NCBI RefSeq assembly: GCF_003987185.1
Contig: NZ_PIPS01000003.1
Span: forward strand, 186,001-250,000
Reading direction: 5' to 3'
From: Idiomarina aquatica
GTDB lineage: Bacteria > Pseudomonadota > Gammaproteobacteria > Enterobacterales > Alteromonadaceae
Length of the DNA stretch: 64,000 bases
Position numbers and translations under genes: made by a program. This document shows, piece by piece, positions 45,826 through 55,296 of this stretch; position 1 is the first letter of the stretch; each line of letters begins with the position of its first letter. A model generated the notes under the pieces. It was not told the DNA's origin, ran no database searches, and saw only the letters and a list, made by a program, of their open reading frames with translations.

Positions 45826-46644
45826 ATGATTTCGGTAAATCCGACTACAACTAACGCAGAAAAGCTGGATCTGGCCAACCTGGCGCCAGAGCAGACGGCA
45901 TTGAGCATCAAGAACCTCGACCTGTTCTACGGAGAGGATCAAGCGTTGTACGATATCTCAATGCACGTACCTAAAAACCGGGTTACCGCATTTATCGGTC
46001 CTTCCGGTTGTGGTAAGTCAACGTTACTTCGCTGCATCAACCGCATGAACGATTTGGTTGAGATTTGTAAAGTAAAAGGCGATATTGAGCTGCACGGCAA
46101 GAATATTTACGACAAAGACGTCGACGTAGCAGCGCTGCGCCGTCGTATCGGTATGGTATTCCAGCGTCCTAACCCATTCCCGAAATCCATTTATGAGAAT
46201 GTGGTTTACGGCCTGCGTCTGCAGGGGGTTAAAGATCGCCGCGTACTTGACGAAGCGGTAGAAACATCGTTACGTGGCGCGGCATTATGGGACGAAGTGA
46301 AAGATCGTCTGAACGCAAGTGCGTTCAGCCTGTCGGGTGGTCAGCAGCAACGTCTGGTCATTGCCCGTTCGATTGCGATTGAACCGGAAATCCTGCTGCT
46401 GGACGAACCAACGTCGGCACTGGATCCGATTTCAACGCTGACGATTGAAGAGCTCATCACCGATCTGAAAAAGAAATTTACCGTGGTGATTGTTACGCAT
46501 AATATGCAACAGGCTGCCCGGGTTTCTGACCAAACCGCGTTTTTGTATATGGGTAAACTGATCGAGTACGCTGATACCGACACCTTGTTTACCACGCCGT
46601 CAGAGAAGCAGACAGAAGACTATATTACAGGTCGTTACGGTTAA
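45826..46644 (+). CDS. pstB: Phosphate ABC transporter ATP-binding protein PstB
   Basis: The 272-residue ATPase has Walker [10 protein letters not shown], the PstB-specific [14 protein letters not shown], signature LSGGQQQR, Walker [13 protein letters not shown] and the switch histidine in VTHNM. It powers phosphate import with PstC and PstA. A polar 25-residue N-terminal extension precedes the core. It is 28 nt after pstA and 10 nt before phoU. Confidence 0.97.
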   Translation: MISVNPTTTNAEKLDLANLAPEQTALSIKNLDLFYGEDQALYDISMHVPKNRVTAFIGPSGCGKSTLLRCINRMNDLVEICKVKGDIELHGKNIYDKDVDVAALRRRIGMVFQRPNPFPKSIYENVVYGLRLQGVKDRRVLDEAVETSLRGAALWDEVKDRLNASAFSLSGGQQQRLVIARSIAIEPEILLLDEPTSALDPISTLTIEELITDLKKKFTVVIVTHNMQQAARVSDQTAFLYMGKLIEYADTDTLFTTPSEKQTEDYITGRYG

Positions 46645-46654
46645 GGAGACAGTG

Positions 46655-47380
46655 ATGGACAAAATGAATATGGGGAAGCACATTTCCGGTAAGTTTAATG
46701 AAGAGCTGGAAGCTGTCCGTAACCGTGTGCTCAGTATGGGCGGAATGGTTGAGCAACAGATCAGCGACGCCCTTGAAGCGATTCAAAAGGCGGATGTTGA
46801 GTTGGCTGAGAAAGTGCTCAACAGCGACCACAAAATTAATAAACTGGAAGTGCAAATTGACGAAGAGTGCGTGCACATTATTGCCAAGCGCCAACCGGCC
46901 GCCAGTGACTTACGGTTGGTGATTGCCATCATCAAAACCATTGCTGATTTAGAGCGCATTGGTGATGAGGCCGAACGCATTGCTAAAGTGGCGAAAGAGA
47001 GCTTCAGCAAAGATCAGGAGCAGTTGCTGGTGAGCCTGGAGAATCTCGGTCTGCACGTATTGAGTATGTTGCGCAAAGTGCTGGATGCTTTTGCCCGCAT
47101 GGATCTTGAAGCGGCATACGAAGTGCACCAGCAGGATGAGCAGGCGGATCGCCAATACGAGGCGCTGACGCGTCAACTGATGACCTACATGATGGAAGAT
47201 TCACGTTCGATTCCAAAAATCATGGACGTATTGTGGTCAGCACGCTCGCTCGAGCGCATGGGAGACCGTTGTCAGAACATCGCCGAGTACATCATCTTCT
47301 TTGTTAAAGGCAAAGACGTGCGCCATGTTTCAGCTGAAAGCATGCAACGCACGGTGATGGGTAACAAAAAACCAGATTAA
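46655..47380 (+). CDS. phoU: Phosphate signalling protein PhoU
   Basis: The 241-residue all-helical protein has the two PhoU repeats with metal-binding motifs, seen as IADLERIGDEAERIAK and SLERMGDRCQNIAEYI. PhoU holds PhoR in its phosphatase state when phosphate is plentiful and restrains Pst. I choose the ATG at 46655 behind TAAGGAG. It closes the pstC-pstA-pstB-phoU operon and converges on serA with only 2 nt between the stop codons. Confidence 0.97.
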   Translation: MDKMNMGKHISGKFNEELEAVRNRVLSMGGMVEQQISDALEAIQKADVELAEKVLNSDHKINKLEVQIDEECVHIIAKRQPAASDLRLVIAIIKTIADLERIGDEAERIAKVAKESFSKDQEQLLVSLENLGLHVLSMLRKVLDAFARMDLEAAYEVHQQDEQADRQYEALTRQLMTYMMEDSRSIPKIMDVLWSARSLERMGDRCQNIAEYIIFFVKGKDVRHVSAESMQRTVMGNKKPD

Positions 47381-47382
47381 CG

Positions 47383-48618
47383 TCAGAATAATTGCCGGGC
47401 GCGAATCGTGCCCGGTATCTGCTTCATCCGCGCTAAAATTTCACTGCCATTATCACTGTCGATATCCATGACCACATAGCCGACACTCTCGTCGGTCTGC
47501 AAGTATTGCCCTGCCACGTTAATGTGATACTCACTTAAGATACCGTTGATGGCATTCAACATGCCAGGCTGGTTTTTGTGAATGTGTAACAGTCGGCGGG
47601 TGGTGTCGTGCGTTGGCAGGCTGACTTCCGGAAAGTTAACCGCGGACAGAGTCGAGCCATTGTCTGAGTAACGAACCAATTTGCCGGCCACTTCGGTACC
47701 GATATTTTCTTGAGCTTCCATGGTCGAACCGCCAATATGCGGTGTCAGCAGACAGTTATCGATACCCCGCAGCGGTGAAATAAATTCCTCGTTATTTCCT
47801 TTCGGTTCAACCGGGAATACATCAATTGCTGCACCGGCTAAATGGCCGCCCTGTAGAGCCGCTGCCAAGGCATCAATATCAACCACGGTGCCGCGTGAGG
47901 CATTGATGAATAAGCTGTTCGCCTTCATCCGGGTAAACTGACGTACGCCCATCATCATTTGTGTCTGCTCGGTTTCGGGCACATGTAAGGTGACAATATC
48001 TGCCTGACTGAGCAAATCATCCAGCGTGTGAACCGGCTGTGCATTGCCCAGCGGCAATTTGTCTTCAATATCGTAGTATATGATCTGCATACCGAGTTGT
48101 TCAGCCAGCACACTGAGCTGACTGCCGATATGGCCATAACCGACAATGCCTAAGGTCTTTCCGCGTGCTTCGTAGGCGTTTTTCGCCGATTTTAACCAGC
48201 CGCCACGATGTGCTGAGGCGTTCTTGGCCGGAATGCCGCGCAACAACATGATGATCTCGGCCAGGACCAGTTCGGCAACACTGCGGGTATTTGAGAATGG
48301 CGCATTAAAAACCACCACGCCGTGGCGTTTTGCCGCTGCCAGATCAACTTGATTGGTGCCGATACAAAAGCAGCCAACCGCGATCAGTTTTTCAGCGGCG
48401 GCGAAGACGGCCTCGCTCAGTTGAGTACGCGAGCGAATGCCGACAATATGCACATCTTTTATTTTCTCGATCAATTCGTCATCGGACAATGAGTGAGGCA
48501 GGATTTCCAGGTTCGTGTAACCCTGTCGTTCGAACAGGCGCACGGCACTGTGGTGTACGCCTTCAAGCAGCAGAACCTTTATTTTATCTTTTGACAGAGA
48601 TTGTTTTATTGCAGTCAT
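47383..48618 (-). CDS. serA: D-3-phosphoglycerate dehydrogenase SerA
   Basis: SerA oxidises 3-phosphoglycerate as the first step of serine synthesis. The 411-residue protein has the NAD-binding motif GIVGYGHIGSQL, RGTVVDIDALAAAL, the catalytic histidine in LLTPHIGGSTMEAQ and a C-terminal ACT domain (from about 335) that allows serine feedback. Length and layout match E. coli SerA. It is the last gene of a fau-rpiA-serA block on the minus strand, 27 nt after rpiA. Confidence 0.97.
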   Translation of the reverse strand: MTAIKQSLSKDKIKVLLLEGVHHSAVRLFERQGYTNLEILPHSLSDDELIEKIKDVHIVGIRSRTQLSEAVFAAAEKLIAVGCFCIGTNQVDLAAAKRHGVVVFNAPFSNTRSVAELVLAEIIMLLRGIPAKNASAHRGGWLKSAKNAYEARGKTLGIVGYGHIGSQLSVLAEQLGMQIIYYDIEDKLPLGNAQPVHTLDDLLSQADIVTLHVPETEQTQMMMGVRQFTRMKANSLFINASRGTVVDIDALAAALQGGHLAGAAIDVFPVEPKGNNEEFISPLRGIDNCLLTPHIGGSTMEAQENIGTEVAGKLVRYSDNGSTLSAVNFPEVSLPTHDTTRRLLHIHKNQPGMLNAINGILSEYHINVAGQYLQTDESVGYVVMDIDSDNGSEILARMKQIPGTIRARQLF

Positions 48619-48645
48619 TGTTATTCTTATTGTGTTTGTGCAAGG

Positions 48646-49308
48646 TTAAAACGTGTATTTCTTCACGCCCTCTTTGCTGCCGAGCAGGGCAACGTCAGCG
48701 CCGCGCGCAGCGAACAGGCCGTTGGTAACCACACCGACGATATTATTGAGCTTTGCTTCAAGCTCCATCGGTTTCATGATTTCTAAATTGTGAACGTCGA
48801 GAATCCAGTTGCCATTATCGGTTGTTACCCCCTGACGCCAAACGGGATCCCCGCCGAGCTTAACAATTTCGCGGGCAACATAGGAACGCGCCATCGGGAT
48901 CACTTCAACCGGTAATGGGAAGCGCCCTAAAATGGGTACCATTTTGCTGTCATCGGCGATGCAAACGTACTGGTCGGCGACCGCGGCAATGATTTTCTCG
49001 CGGGTGAGCGCAGCGCCGCCGCCTTTGATCATTTGACCAAACTCATTGATTTCATCAGCACCATCAATGTAAACCGGAACCGGACCCGCTGAATTTAAGT
49101 CAAATACTGGTATACCGTGTTTTTTCAACCGTTCGGTCGAGGCTTCAGAGCTTGAAACGGCGCCCTCGATGTCGTCTTTCTTCGCCGCTAATGCGTCGAT
49201 AAAAAAGTTAACGGTGGAACCGGTGCCAACACCAACAATACTGCCTTCTTGTACGTATTCCATGGCCGCTTCAGCGGCTGCTTTTTTCATTTCGTCACTG
49301 CTTGTCAT
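48646..49308 (-). CDS. rpiA: Ribose-5-phosphate isomerase A
   Basis: The 220-residue enzyme interconverts ribose 5-phosphate and ribulose 5-phosphate. The motifs [41 protein letters not shown] and [10 protein letters not shown] are diagnostic. The start is ATG at 49308. In E. coli rpiA and serA are also neighbours. Confidence 0.97.
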   Translation of the reverse strand: MTSSDEMKKAAAEAAMEYVQEGSIVGVGTGSTVNFFIDALAAKKDDIEGAVSSSEASTERLKKHGIPVFDLNSAGPVPVYIDGADEINEFGQMIKGGGAALTREKIIAAVADQYVCIADDSKMVPILGRFPLPVEVIPMARSYVAREIVKLGGDPVWRQGVTTDNGNWILDVHNLEIMKPMELEAKLNNIVGVVTNGLFAARGADVALLGSKEGVKKYTF

Positions 49309-49380
49309 CAGAGGGCTCCAAATAAAAACGGATTTGGTTAATTAGTATAAGAGGTTTAACGTGCAGTTGCACAAAACAAT

Positions 49381-49962
49381 TCACGTAAACTGCCAATGTC
49401 TGGATGGAGTGATCACTTCGTTAATCGGCACATCCCAGGCGGCGGTAGGAATCGCTTCAACCCGCTGTTGATCATAAGCCAGACCAATGGGTTGTAAGCG
49501 CGGTAAGGCACCACGTCGCCATTGCGCCAGCGTGCGATCGTAATAGCCGCCGCCCATACCGAGTCGGTTGCCCTGTTGGTCAAACCCGACCAGCGGCATA
49601 AACAACCAATTAATTGCGGCCAATGGCACCACCTGTCGGCAGTCGAGCCGGGGTTCACGAATCCCGTATCGATTGTTCAGCAGCGGCGTGTCAGGCTGGT
49701 AATTCAAAAACAACAAATGGCCCTTGGCAAACGGGTGTAACACTGGCAACACGGTGCGGATGCCTTGTTGCCACAGCGCATCGATACTTGGGGTCGTGTC
49801 GAGCTCGTTAGCAAAACTGAGAAAGATGGCAGCAACCCCTTGCTGACCGGTCACGCGTTGCGCTACACGTTGCGCAACCGCATCGGCAGCCTGTCGGCGG
49901 CTGGTCTCAGAAAGAGCGGCTCTGGCCTGCTGTAACTTGCGTCTTAATTCGTCTCGGGTCAT
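49381..49962 (-). CDS. fau: 5-formyltetrahydrofolate cyclo-ligase
   Basis: The 193-residue enzyme (YgfA/Fau) converts 5-formyl-THF to methenyl-THF using ATP. It begins TRDELRRKLQQARAALS and has the family signature FDQQGNRLGMGGGYYDRTL near residue 125. In E. coli the gene follows 6S RNA on the same strand. Here an amidohydrolase gene on the opposite strand separates them. Confidence 0.92.
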   Translation of the reverse strand: MTRDELRRKLQQARAALSETSRRQAADAVAQRVAQRVTGQQGVAAIFLSFANELDTTPSIDALWQQGIRTVLPVLHPFAKGHLLFLNYQPDTPLLNNRYGIREPRLDCRQVVPLAAINWLFMPLVGFDQQGNRLGMGGGYYDRTLAQWRRGALPRLQPIGLAYDQQRVEAIPTAAWDVPINEVITPSRHWQFT

Positions 49963-50003
49963 GCTAGTACCACGCTAAAATAACAACAAAACAAGGATAA
50001 CCG

Positions 50004-51572
50004 ATGCGAGCATTAAAAACGATGTTGGCTGGACTGGCTCTACTCACGGTCAGTAGCGCAGCGCTGGCTTGGCAAGCGCCACCGAAAGCACCAGAGCGGG
50101 AGCGGGGCGATGGTCCTTATGAACGGCTGATATTGCGCGGCGGCACTGTCATCACCGGCGAAGGAGCACCACCACAGGGACCGGTCGATATTGTGATTGA
50201 GAACGACCGGATCACGCAAATTGTCAGTGTGGGTAATCCAGGCGTCCCTGTGATTGAATCGCGGCGCCCCAAAGCCGGCGCGGATGATAAAGAAATGGAT
50301 GTCAGCGGGCATTATATCCTGCCGGGTTTTATCGATATGCACGCCCACATTGGTGGCTCGGCCGAGGGAATTCCGGCAGAGTATGTACTGAAGTTATGGT
50401 TGGGTCATGGTATTACCACCATTCGTGAACCTGGCAGTTTTAACGGACTGGATTGGGTGAAGTGGCACCAACAAAACGCGCAGACCAACGACATTGCAGC
50501 GCCACGCATTGTGCCTTATGTGGGGTTTGGACAAGGTTGGGATAAGCCCATATACAACGCAGAACAGGCACGCGACTGGGTGCGTTACATAAAAAACCAG
50601 GGCGCTGCCGGGATTAAGTTTTTCGGTGCCTCGCGTAAAGTGATGGAAGCGGCCCTGGATGAGGCCAATAAACAGGGTCTGGGTACCATGATGCACCACG
50701 CTCAACTGAACGTGATGTCGATGAACGCTCTGGATTCAGCGCGGCTCGGACTTACCTCCATGGAGCACTGGTACGGCTTACCGGAAGCACTGTTTGAACA
50801 ACAACGTATCCAGGACTACCCCGCGCATTACAACTACAACAACGAACAGAACCGCTTTGAAGAAGCGGGTAAACTCTGGCAACAAGCTGCCGAGCCGGGC
50901 TCCGACAAGTGGAAGGCTGTGCGGGATGAGCTGATCGAGTTGGATTTTACCATCAACCCCACACTGACGATTTATGAGGCGTCGCGGGACTTGATGCGAG
51001 AGCGCCAGGCGATTTGGCATGATGAGTATACCTTACCGAGACTGTGGGACTTTTTTGAACCCAGCCGTTACGCACATGGCTCCTATTGGTTTGACTGGAC
51101 CACCGACAACGAAATTGCGTGGAAGAATAACTACGACAAATGGATGGCCTTCCTGAAGGACTATCATGCCAATGGCGGTCGCATCACACTGGGTTCCGAC
51201 GCCGGTTACATCTATAAAATTTACGGCTTTGGTTACATTCGCGAAATGGAACTGCTGCGCGAAGCGGGCCTGAATGCATTAGAAGTCATTCATTCCGCAA
51301 CGGTATCCGGTGCTGAAGCACTGGGCATGGAAGACGACATCGGTAGTATCGCACTGGGCAAAAAGGCGGACATGGTGATCGTAAAAGAAAATCCGTTGGC
51401 CAACTTTAAAGTACTTTATGGCACCGGCCACTTTAAGCTGGACGATAACAATAAGCCGATGCGCACAGAGGGCGTTAAGTACACGATCAAAGACGGTATT
51501 GTGTACGATGCCCAGCAATTGCTGGAAGACGTTAAAGGTATTGTTGCCAAAGAAAAAGCATCACGTCAGTGA
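50004..51572 (+). CDS. Exported amidohydrolase (imidazolonepropionase-like)
   Basis: The 522-residue metal-dependent hydrolase has a signal peptide ending in SSAALAWQA. Metal-ligand motifs are GFIDMHAHIGG (His113, His115), a candidate bridging Lys in GIKFFGAS, histidines in MMHHAQLN and SMEHWYG, and Asp399 in LGSDAGYIYK. The end has EALGMEDDIGSIALGKKADMVIV, typical of the family. Secreted members act on peptides with proline or on other amides; the exact substrate is unknown. It lies between fau and 6S RNA on the plus strand, which interrupts a common gene order. Confidence 0.85.
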   Translation: MRALKTMLAGLALLTVSSAALAWQAPPKAPERERGDGPYERLILRGGTVITGEGAPPQGPVDIVIENDRITQIVSVGNPGVPVIESRRPKAGADDKEMDVSGHYILPGFIDMHAHIGGSAEGIPAEYVLKLWLGHGITTIREPGSFNGLDWVKWHQQNAQTNDIAAPRIVPYVGFGQGWDKPIYNAEQARDWVRYIKNQGAAGIKFFGASRKVMEAALDEANKQGLGTMMHHAQLNVMSMNALDSARLGLTSMEHWYGLPEALFEQQRIQDYPAHYNYNNEQNRFEEAGKLWQQAAEPGSDKWKAVRDELIELDFTINPTLTIYEASRDLMRERQAIWHDEYTLPRLWDFFEPSRYAHGSYWFDWTTDNEIAWKNNYDKWMAFLKDYHANGGRITLGSDAGYIYKIYGFGYIREMELLREAGLNALEVIHSATVSGAEALGMEDDIGSIALGKKADMVIVKENPLANFKVLYGTGHFKLDDNNKPMRTEGVKYTIKDGIVYDAQQLLEDVKGIVAKEKASRQ

Positions 51573-51580
51573 TGCTTTTT
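51553..51580. terminator. Bidirectional terminator shared by the amidohydrolase and 6S RNA genes
   Basis: AAAAAGCATCAC (51553-51564), loop GTCA and its complement GTGATGCTTTTT (51569-51580) form a perfect 12-bp stem with A and T runs at its base. It contains the amidohydrolase stop codon (51570-51572). It can end plus-strand mRNA and also minus-strand RNA extending past 6S. Confidence 0.9.
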
Positions 51581-51589
51581 ACTCGATAG

Positions 51590-51782
51590 GGTGGTTTCCC
51601 GGAGGCGCCGTTGTTGGGCGTTAGCCCTTGAACCCATTGGTTCAAGGCGGGGAGCAATTGGTATCCGTCGTAGGCTTCCCGATACGTGTCGGGCTTGCTC
51701 ATGACGGGCCAGTGGTCCCCTTTAGATAAAAGCATCGGCTCAGGGACATTCGCCTACCTGTCGTACGCCCCAGGAAACCGCA
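51590..51782 (-). ncRNA. ssrS: 6S RNA
   Basis: On the minus strand this roughly 190-nt stretch has the features of 6S RNA. A closing stem of GGTTTCC (complement of 51773-51779) pairs with GGAAACC (complement of 51593-51599). The E. coli-like block GTCCCTGAGCCGATG follows the 5' part, and the 3' part has CCTTGAACCAATGGGTTCAAGGG, a hairpin also found in E. coli 6S. The large central bubble mimics an open promoter and traps sigma-70 RNA polymerase in stationary phase. It lies directly downstream of zapA, as in E. coli. A minus-strand -10 (TATAAC at 51789-51794) suggests a start near 51782. Ends are approximate. Confidence 0.92.
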
Positions 51783-51798
51783 GAAATCGTTATATTGT

Positions 51799-52113
51799 TT
51801 AGCGTGAACCGCGCTGCGATCGCTGTTCACTCATAGCTTGTTCTATGGTTGCCTGCAGTAATTGGATCTTTTCTTCCAATTTAGCGGTGCGTGCCGCCTG
51901 GTCGTTTTGATCCTGCATCCACTCGTGGCACAGGTTCAGGGCGGTCATTACCGCAATTTGCTCGACGTTGGTTAAGCTGGTGCGTTCTTTGGTGTCACGC
52001 AGGCGCTTATCGAGTGCATCGGCGGCTTGCTGCAACGCACTTTCCTGACCGGCAGGACAATTCACCCGATAGTTTCTGTCCAGTAAGGTTATGTCCATAG
52101 TACGACCCGCCAT
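51799..52113 (-). CDS. zapA: Cell division protein ZapA
   Basis: The 104-residue protein has the ZapA head MDITLLDRNYRVNCPAGQE with LRDTKERTSLTNVEQIAVM, followed by a C-terminal coiled coil. It cross-links FtsZ filaments at the division site. The first ATG (MAGRTMDIT) gives an N-terminus of the same length as E. coli ZapA, and a second in-frame ATG is at 52098. 6S RNA follows on the same strand, and ygfB diverges. Confidence 0.95.
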   Translation of the reverse strand: MAGRTMDITLLDRNYRVNCPAGQESALQQAADALDKRLRDTKERTSLTNVEQIAVMTALNLCHEWMQDQNDQAARTAKLEEKIQLLQATIEQAMSEQRSQRGSR

Positions 52114-52259
52114 TTTGCAGACTCCCTGCTTATCATTCTTTAAAACACAGTGTTTGTGCCAACGGCGGTTATTATGACACGAGCCGCCGGTGCTTGTCAG
52201 CTAGCGTATTATAAAGGCCAGTGTTAGGATGTAAGCAAGTAAATTCAAGGATTTTTACA

Positions 52260-52826
52260 ATGCCGACACGTTTTAATTACGATCGATTGGCGGAATTGCT
52301 CGCGCAATTTGATATGACGCCATCTGCTGCGGAAGTACAAGGTATGCTAACCGGACTCATCGCAACGGGCAGTGATGCCCAGAGTGACGAGCTGATGACC
52401 TTGATGACCGATTTGGCCTACGACGGCAATACTATGCCCGCCGAGTTAAAAAACTTGCTGCGGGAACAGGCCGAAGAGATTCAGGCGGCTTTGGGCGACC
52501 GTGATATGGGCTATCAGTTGTTATTGCCCGATGATCAGGCGCCACTCGGTGACCGTCTGCAGGCGCTCGGTGGCTGGGTGCAGTCTTTCTTGGTCGGTTT
52601 TGGCGTAAACCAGGCCAATGTGGCTAACACGTCCGGAGACCTGCGCGAGGCGCTTGACGACATGATTGAAATTGCCAAACTCGATTTTGATGATGAAGAC
52701 GGCGAAGATGCCGAGCGTGCTTACTTTGAAGTGGCCGAATATCTGCGCATTTCGGCAATGATGTGCTTTACCGAACTGGGTCATCATCAGCAGACTGTGC
52801 CGGAGAAAAATAAAACCTTACATTAA
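52260..52826 (+). CDS. ygfB: YecA/UPF0149-family protein YgfB
   Basis: The 188-residue acidic helical protein contains SAAEVQGMLTGLIATGSD, LLPDDQAPLGDRLQALGGWVQSFLVGFG and ALDDMIEIAKLDFDDEDGE, typical of YgfB. In Pseudomonas, YgfB affects AmpC and AlpA pathways, but its general role is unclear. I choose the ATG at 52260 with AAGGA at 52247-52251. It begins ygfB-pepP-ubiH-ubiI, as in E. coli. Confidence 0.93.
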   Translation: MPTRFNYDRLAELLAQFDMTPSAAEVQGMLTGLIATGSDAQSDELMTLMTDLAYDGNTMPAELKNLLREQAEEIQAALGDRDMGYQLLLPDDQAPLGDRLQALGGWVQSFLVGFGVNQANVANTSGDLREALDDMIEIAKLDFDDEDGEDAERAYFEVAEYLRISAMMCFTELGHHQQTVPEKNKTLH

Positions 52827-52840
52827 ACCGAGGTGTGTCA

Positions 52841-54163
52841 ATGAAGCCCGTGATTCCGCAGGATGAATTTCTGCAACGACGTAAACGTGTGTTGCAGCAG
52901 CTACCGGCCAACGTTGTAGCGCTGGTGGCAGCGAACCAAGAATTGACCCGTAGCAACGACACCGAGTACCCCTTTCGGCAAAATAGCTACTTTCATTACC
53001 TGACCGGGTTTAACGAACCGGATGCGGTGTTGGTGTTGAGTACGTTGCCGGAACAAGCGGGCAGTATCCTGTTCTGTCAGGATAAGGATCCGAGTGCCGA
53101 GGTCTGGCACGGTCTGCGGCTGGGTTATCACAACGCACCGAACGCTCTGGGAATTGATACCGCTCATGACATTGAGGAACTGGACGACCGCTTACCAGAG
53201 ATCCTTAACGGCGCTGAGAGCGTTTATCTCATCCTCGGTGAGGATGAAGGTCTTGAGCATCAAGTCCATGAGGCCATGGCATTTTTGCGGGAAACCGAAA
53301 AACGCGGTAACAAAGTACCCCATAGGATCGATGACTTGCGGCCGCGGCTTGACCGAATGCGGCAAATTAAGTCAGCGCACGAGCTGAGCGTCATGCGCGA
53401 AGCAGCGCGGATCAGCAGTGAAGCGTTTAAACGCATCATGAAATTTGTCCAGCCGGGAGTTTATGAATATCAGCTTGGCGCCGAGCTACACCATGAGTTT
53501 GCCATGAACGGTGCGCTGTATCCCGCCTATGGCATGATTTGTGGCGGTGGCGCTAATGCCTGTGTACTGCATTACACAGACAACCGGGATCAGTTACACG
53601 ACGGTGATCTGGTGCTGGTGGACGCTGGTGCCGAATATCAGGGCTATGCCGCCGATATTACCCGAACGTTTCCGGTCAATGGTAAGTTCTCGGATGAACA
53701 AAAAATGTTGTATGAGCTGGTGTTGCAGGCACAGCAGGCAGCCTTTGCCTGCATCAAGCCGGGGGCTGATTTGCAGCAAGCGACCGAGGCAGCCGCTCGT
53801 GTTATTAATGATGGCCTGACCGAGTTGGAAATTCTAAAAGGCGACGCCGAGGAAAACTTTAACGGGCAACGCTGGAAGCAGTTTTTTATTCATGGTTTAA
53901 GCCATTGGCTTGGGCTCGACGTACATGATGTTGGTCGTTATAAAGACGCGCAGAATCGTCCGGTAAAACTGGAACCGGGTATGGTCATTACGGTTGAACC
54001 CGGCATTTATATTTCGCGTGAATCCGGCGTGGATGAACGCTGGCGCGGGATTGGTATTCGTATTGAGGATGACCTGATCATCACCGAAGACGGCTATGAA
54101 AACATCACCGAATCGGTGCCTAAGACGGTTGAAGAGATAGAAGCGTGGATGCAAAAGTTGTAA
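52841..54163 (+). CDS. pepP: Xaa-Pro aminopeptidase PepP
   Basis: The 440-residue metallopeptidase removes an N-terminal residue before proline. The pita-bread fold's metal ligands are seen in LVDAGAEYQGYAADITRTF (two Asp), HGLSHWLGLDVHD (His), ITVEPGIYIS (Glu) and RIEDDLIIT (Glu). The length matches E. coli PepP (441). I choose the ATG at 52841 behind GAGG at 52830-52833. Its end overlaps ubiH by 19 nt. Confidence 0.96.
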   Translation: MKPVIPQDEFLQRRKRVLQQLPANVVALVAANQELTRSNDTEYPFRQNSYFHYLTGFNEPDAVLVLSTLPEQAGSILFCQDKDPSAEVWHGLRLGYHNAPNALGIDTAHDIEELDDRLPEILNGAESVYLILGEDEGLEHQVHEAMAFLRETEKRGNKVPHRIDDLRPRLDRMRQIKSAHELSVMREAARISSEAFKRIMKFVQPGVYEYQLGAELHHEFAMNGALYPAYGMICGGGANACVLHYTDNRDQLHDGDLVLVDAGAEYQGYAADITRTFPVNGKFSDEQKMLYELVLQAQQAAFACIKPGADLQQATEAAARVINDGLTELEILKGDAEENFNGQRWKQFFIHGLSHWLGLDVHDVGRYKDAQNRPVKLEPGMVITVEPGIYISRESGVDERWRGIGIRIEDDLIITEDGYENITESVPKTVEEIEAWMQKL

Positions 54164-55296
54164 TTGCAGGCGGAAGTTTGGTCGGTGCGTTGACGGCATT
54201 AATGCTGGCGCAGCAACGTCCCGACTGGCCCATCGTTGTGGTTGAACCGCGTGATAGCGGGCCCCCTAACGACAAACGAATCATTGCCCTGGCGGCGGCT
54301 TCGGCCAAACGCCTGGAGCAGCTTGGAGTGCTCGGCGCAGCGCAGACACAGACGCCGATCGAGCACATTCATATCAGCGACCGCGGTCATCTCGGCGCGA
54401 TGGAGTTACATGCGGCCGCTGAGAACGTCGCCGCCTTGGGCGTTGTGGTGCCAGCCGCAGAACTGTTACAGACCTTGTTTGAACGTTGTCAGCAACTGGC
54501 TAATGTGCGCTGGCTGAGCGGTTGCCGAGTCACCGCGATTGAACAAAAAAGTGACTCTGTCGCCGTTTCCATCAGTGACGGGCGTACCATCGAAGCGCAA
54601 CTGTTGGCGGGAGCTGATGGGCAAAATTCTTACGTGCGGGAAACGCTAAGGCTGGCAAGCTCAGTCGAGGATTACAATCAGGTTGGCTGCATTGCCACCC
54701 TGACTCTGGATCGACCGCTGCAGGGCTGGGCTTACGAGCGTTTTACCGAAGACGGCCCCATCGCGCTGTTGCCGATGCCAAAACAACAGGCGTCACTGGT
54801 ATGGACGTTTAAAGGCGAAGTGGCCGACGACGTGAAAAGCTGGCACGATGATTACTTTATTGACGCCTGCCAGCGCGCTTTCGGCTATCGAGCCGGCGCC
54901 ATTACAGCAACCTCGGAGCGGGTTTTTTACCCGCTACAATTGCGCCGCGCGCATCGCTCGATTCATCATCGCTGCGTGATTTTGGGCAACGCCTCGCACG
55001 CGTTGCACCCAATTGCCGGACAAGGCTTTAATCTCGGCCTGCGGGATGTCGAAACCCTGGTCGAGGTGCTGTCCGGTGTCGACGATGCCGGCGCTTTTGC
55101 CGCCCTGAATGACTACCATCGGCGCCGTGAGCAAGATTACAACGCCATCATCAATTTGACCGATCTGTTGGTGCGTGGTTTTTCCAATCGATATTGGCCT
55201 ATGGTGGTTCCACGTAACCTTGCTCTACTTGGGTTACACCATTGCGGGCCGTTAAAATCAGCTTTTGCCCGCTTAACCATGGGGATGCGCGCATGA
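54145..55296 (+). CDS. ubiH: 2-octaprenyl-6-methoxyphenol hydroxylase UbiH
   Basis: The 383-residue FAD monooxygenase of ubiquinone synthesis has the dinucleotide motif VVIAGGSLVGALTALMLAQ. It also has LLAGADGQNSYVRE and the second FAD motif ILGNASHALHPIAGQGFNLGLRD (residues about 275-298). It starts with GTG at 54145, inside the pepP end, and shares ATGA with the next gene. UbiH rather than UbiI is assigned by its position after pepP, as in E. coli. Confidence 0.88.
   Translation: MDAKVVIAGGSLVGALTALMLAQQRPDWPIVVVEPRDSGPPNDKRIIALAAASAKRLEQLGVLGAAQTQTPIEHIHISDRGHLGAMELHAAAENVAALGVVVPAAELLQTLFERCQQLANVRWLSGCRVTAIEQKSDSVAVSISDGRTIEAQLLAGADGQNSYVRETLRLASSVEDYNQVGCIATLTLDRPLQGWAYERFTEDGPIALLPMPKQQASLVWTFKGEVADDVKSWHDDYFIDACQRAFGYRAGAITATSERVFYPLQLRRAHRSIHHRCVILGNASHALHPIAGQGFNLGLRDVETLVEVLSGVDDAGAFAALNDYHRRREQDYNAIINLTDLLVRGFSNRYWPMVVPRNLALLGLHHCGPLKSAFARLTMGMRA

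Noticed and set aside
52114-52259. Possible hairpin and promoter between zapA and ygfB
   Set aside because: The best stem is only 6 bp and the AT-rich boxes have wrong spacing for a confident promoter.
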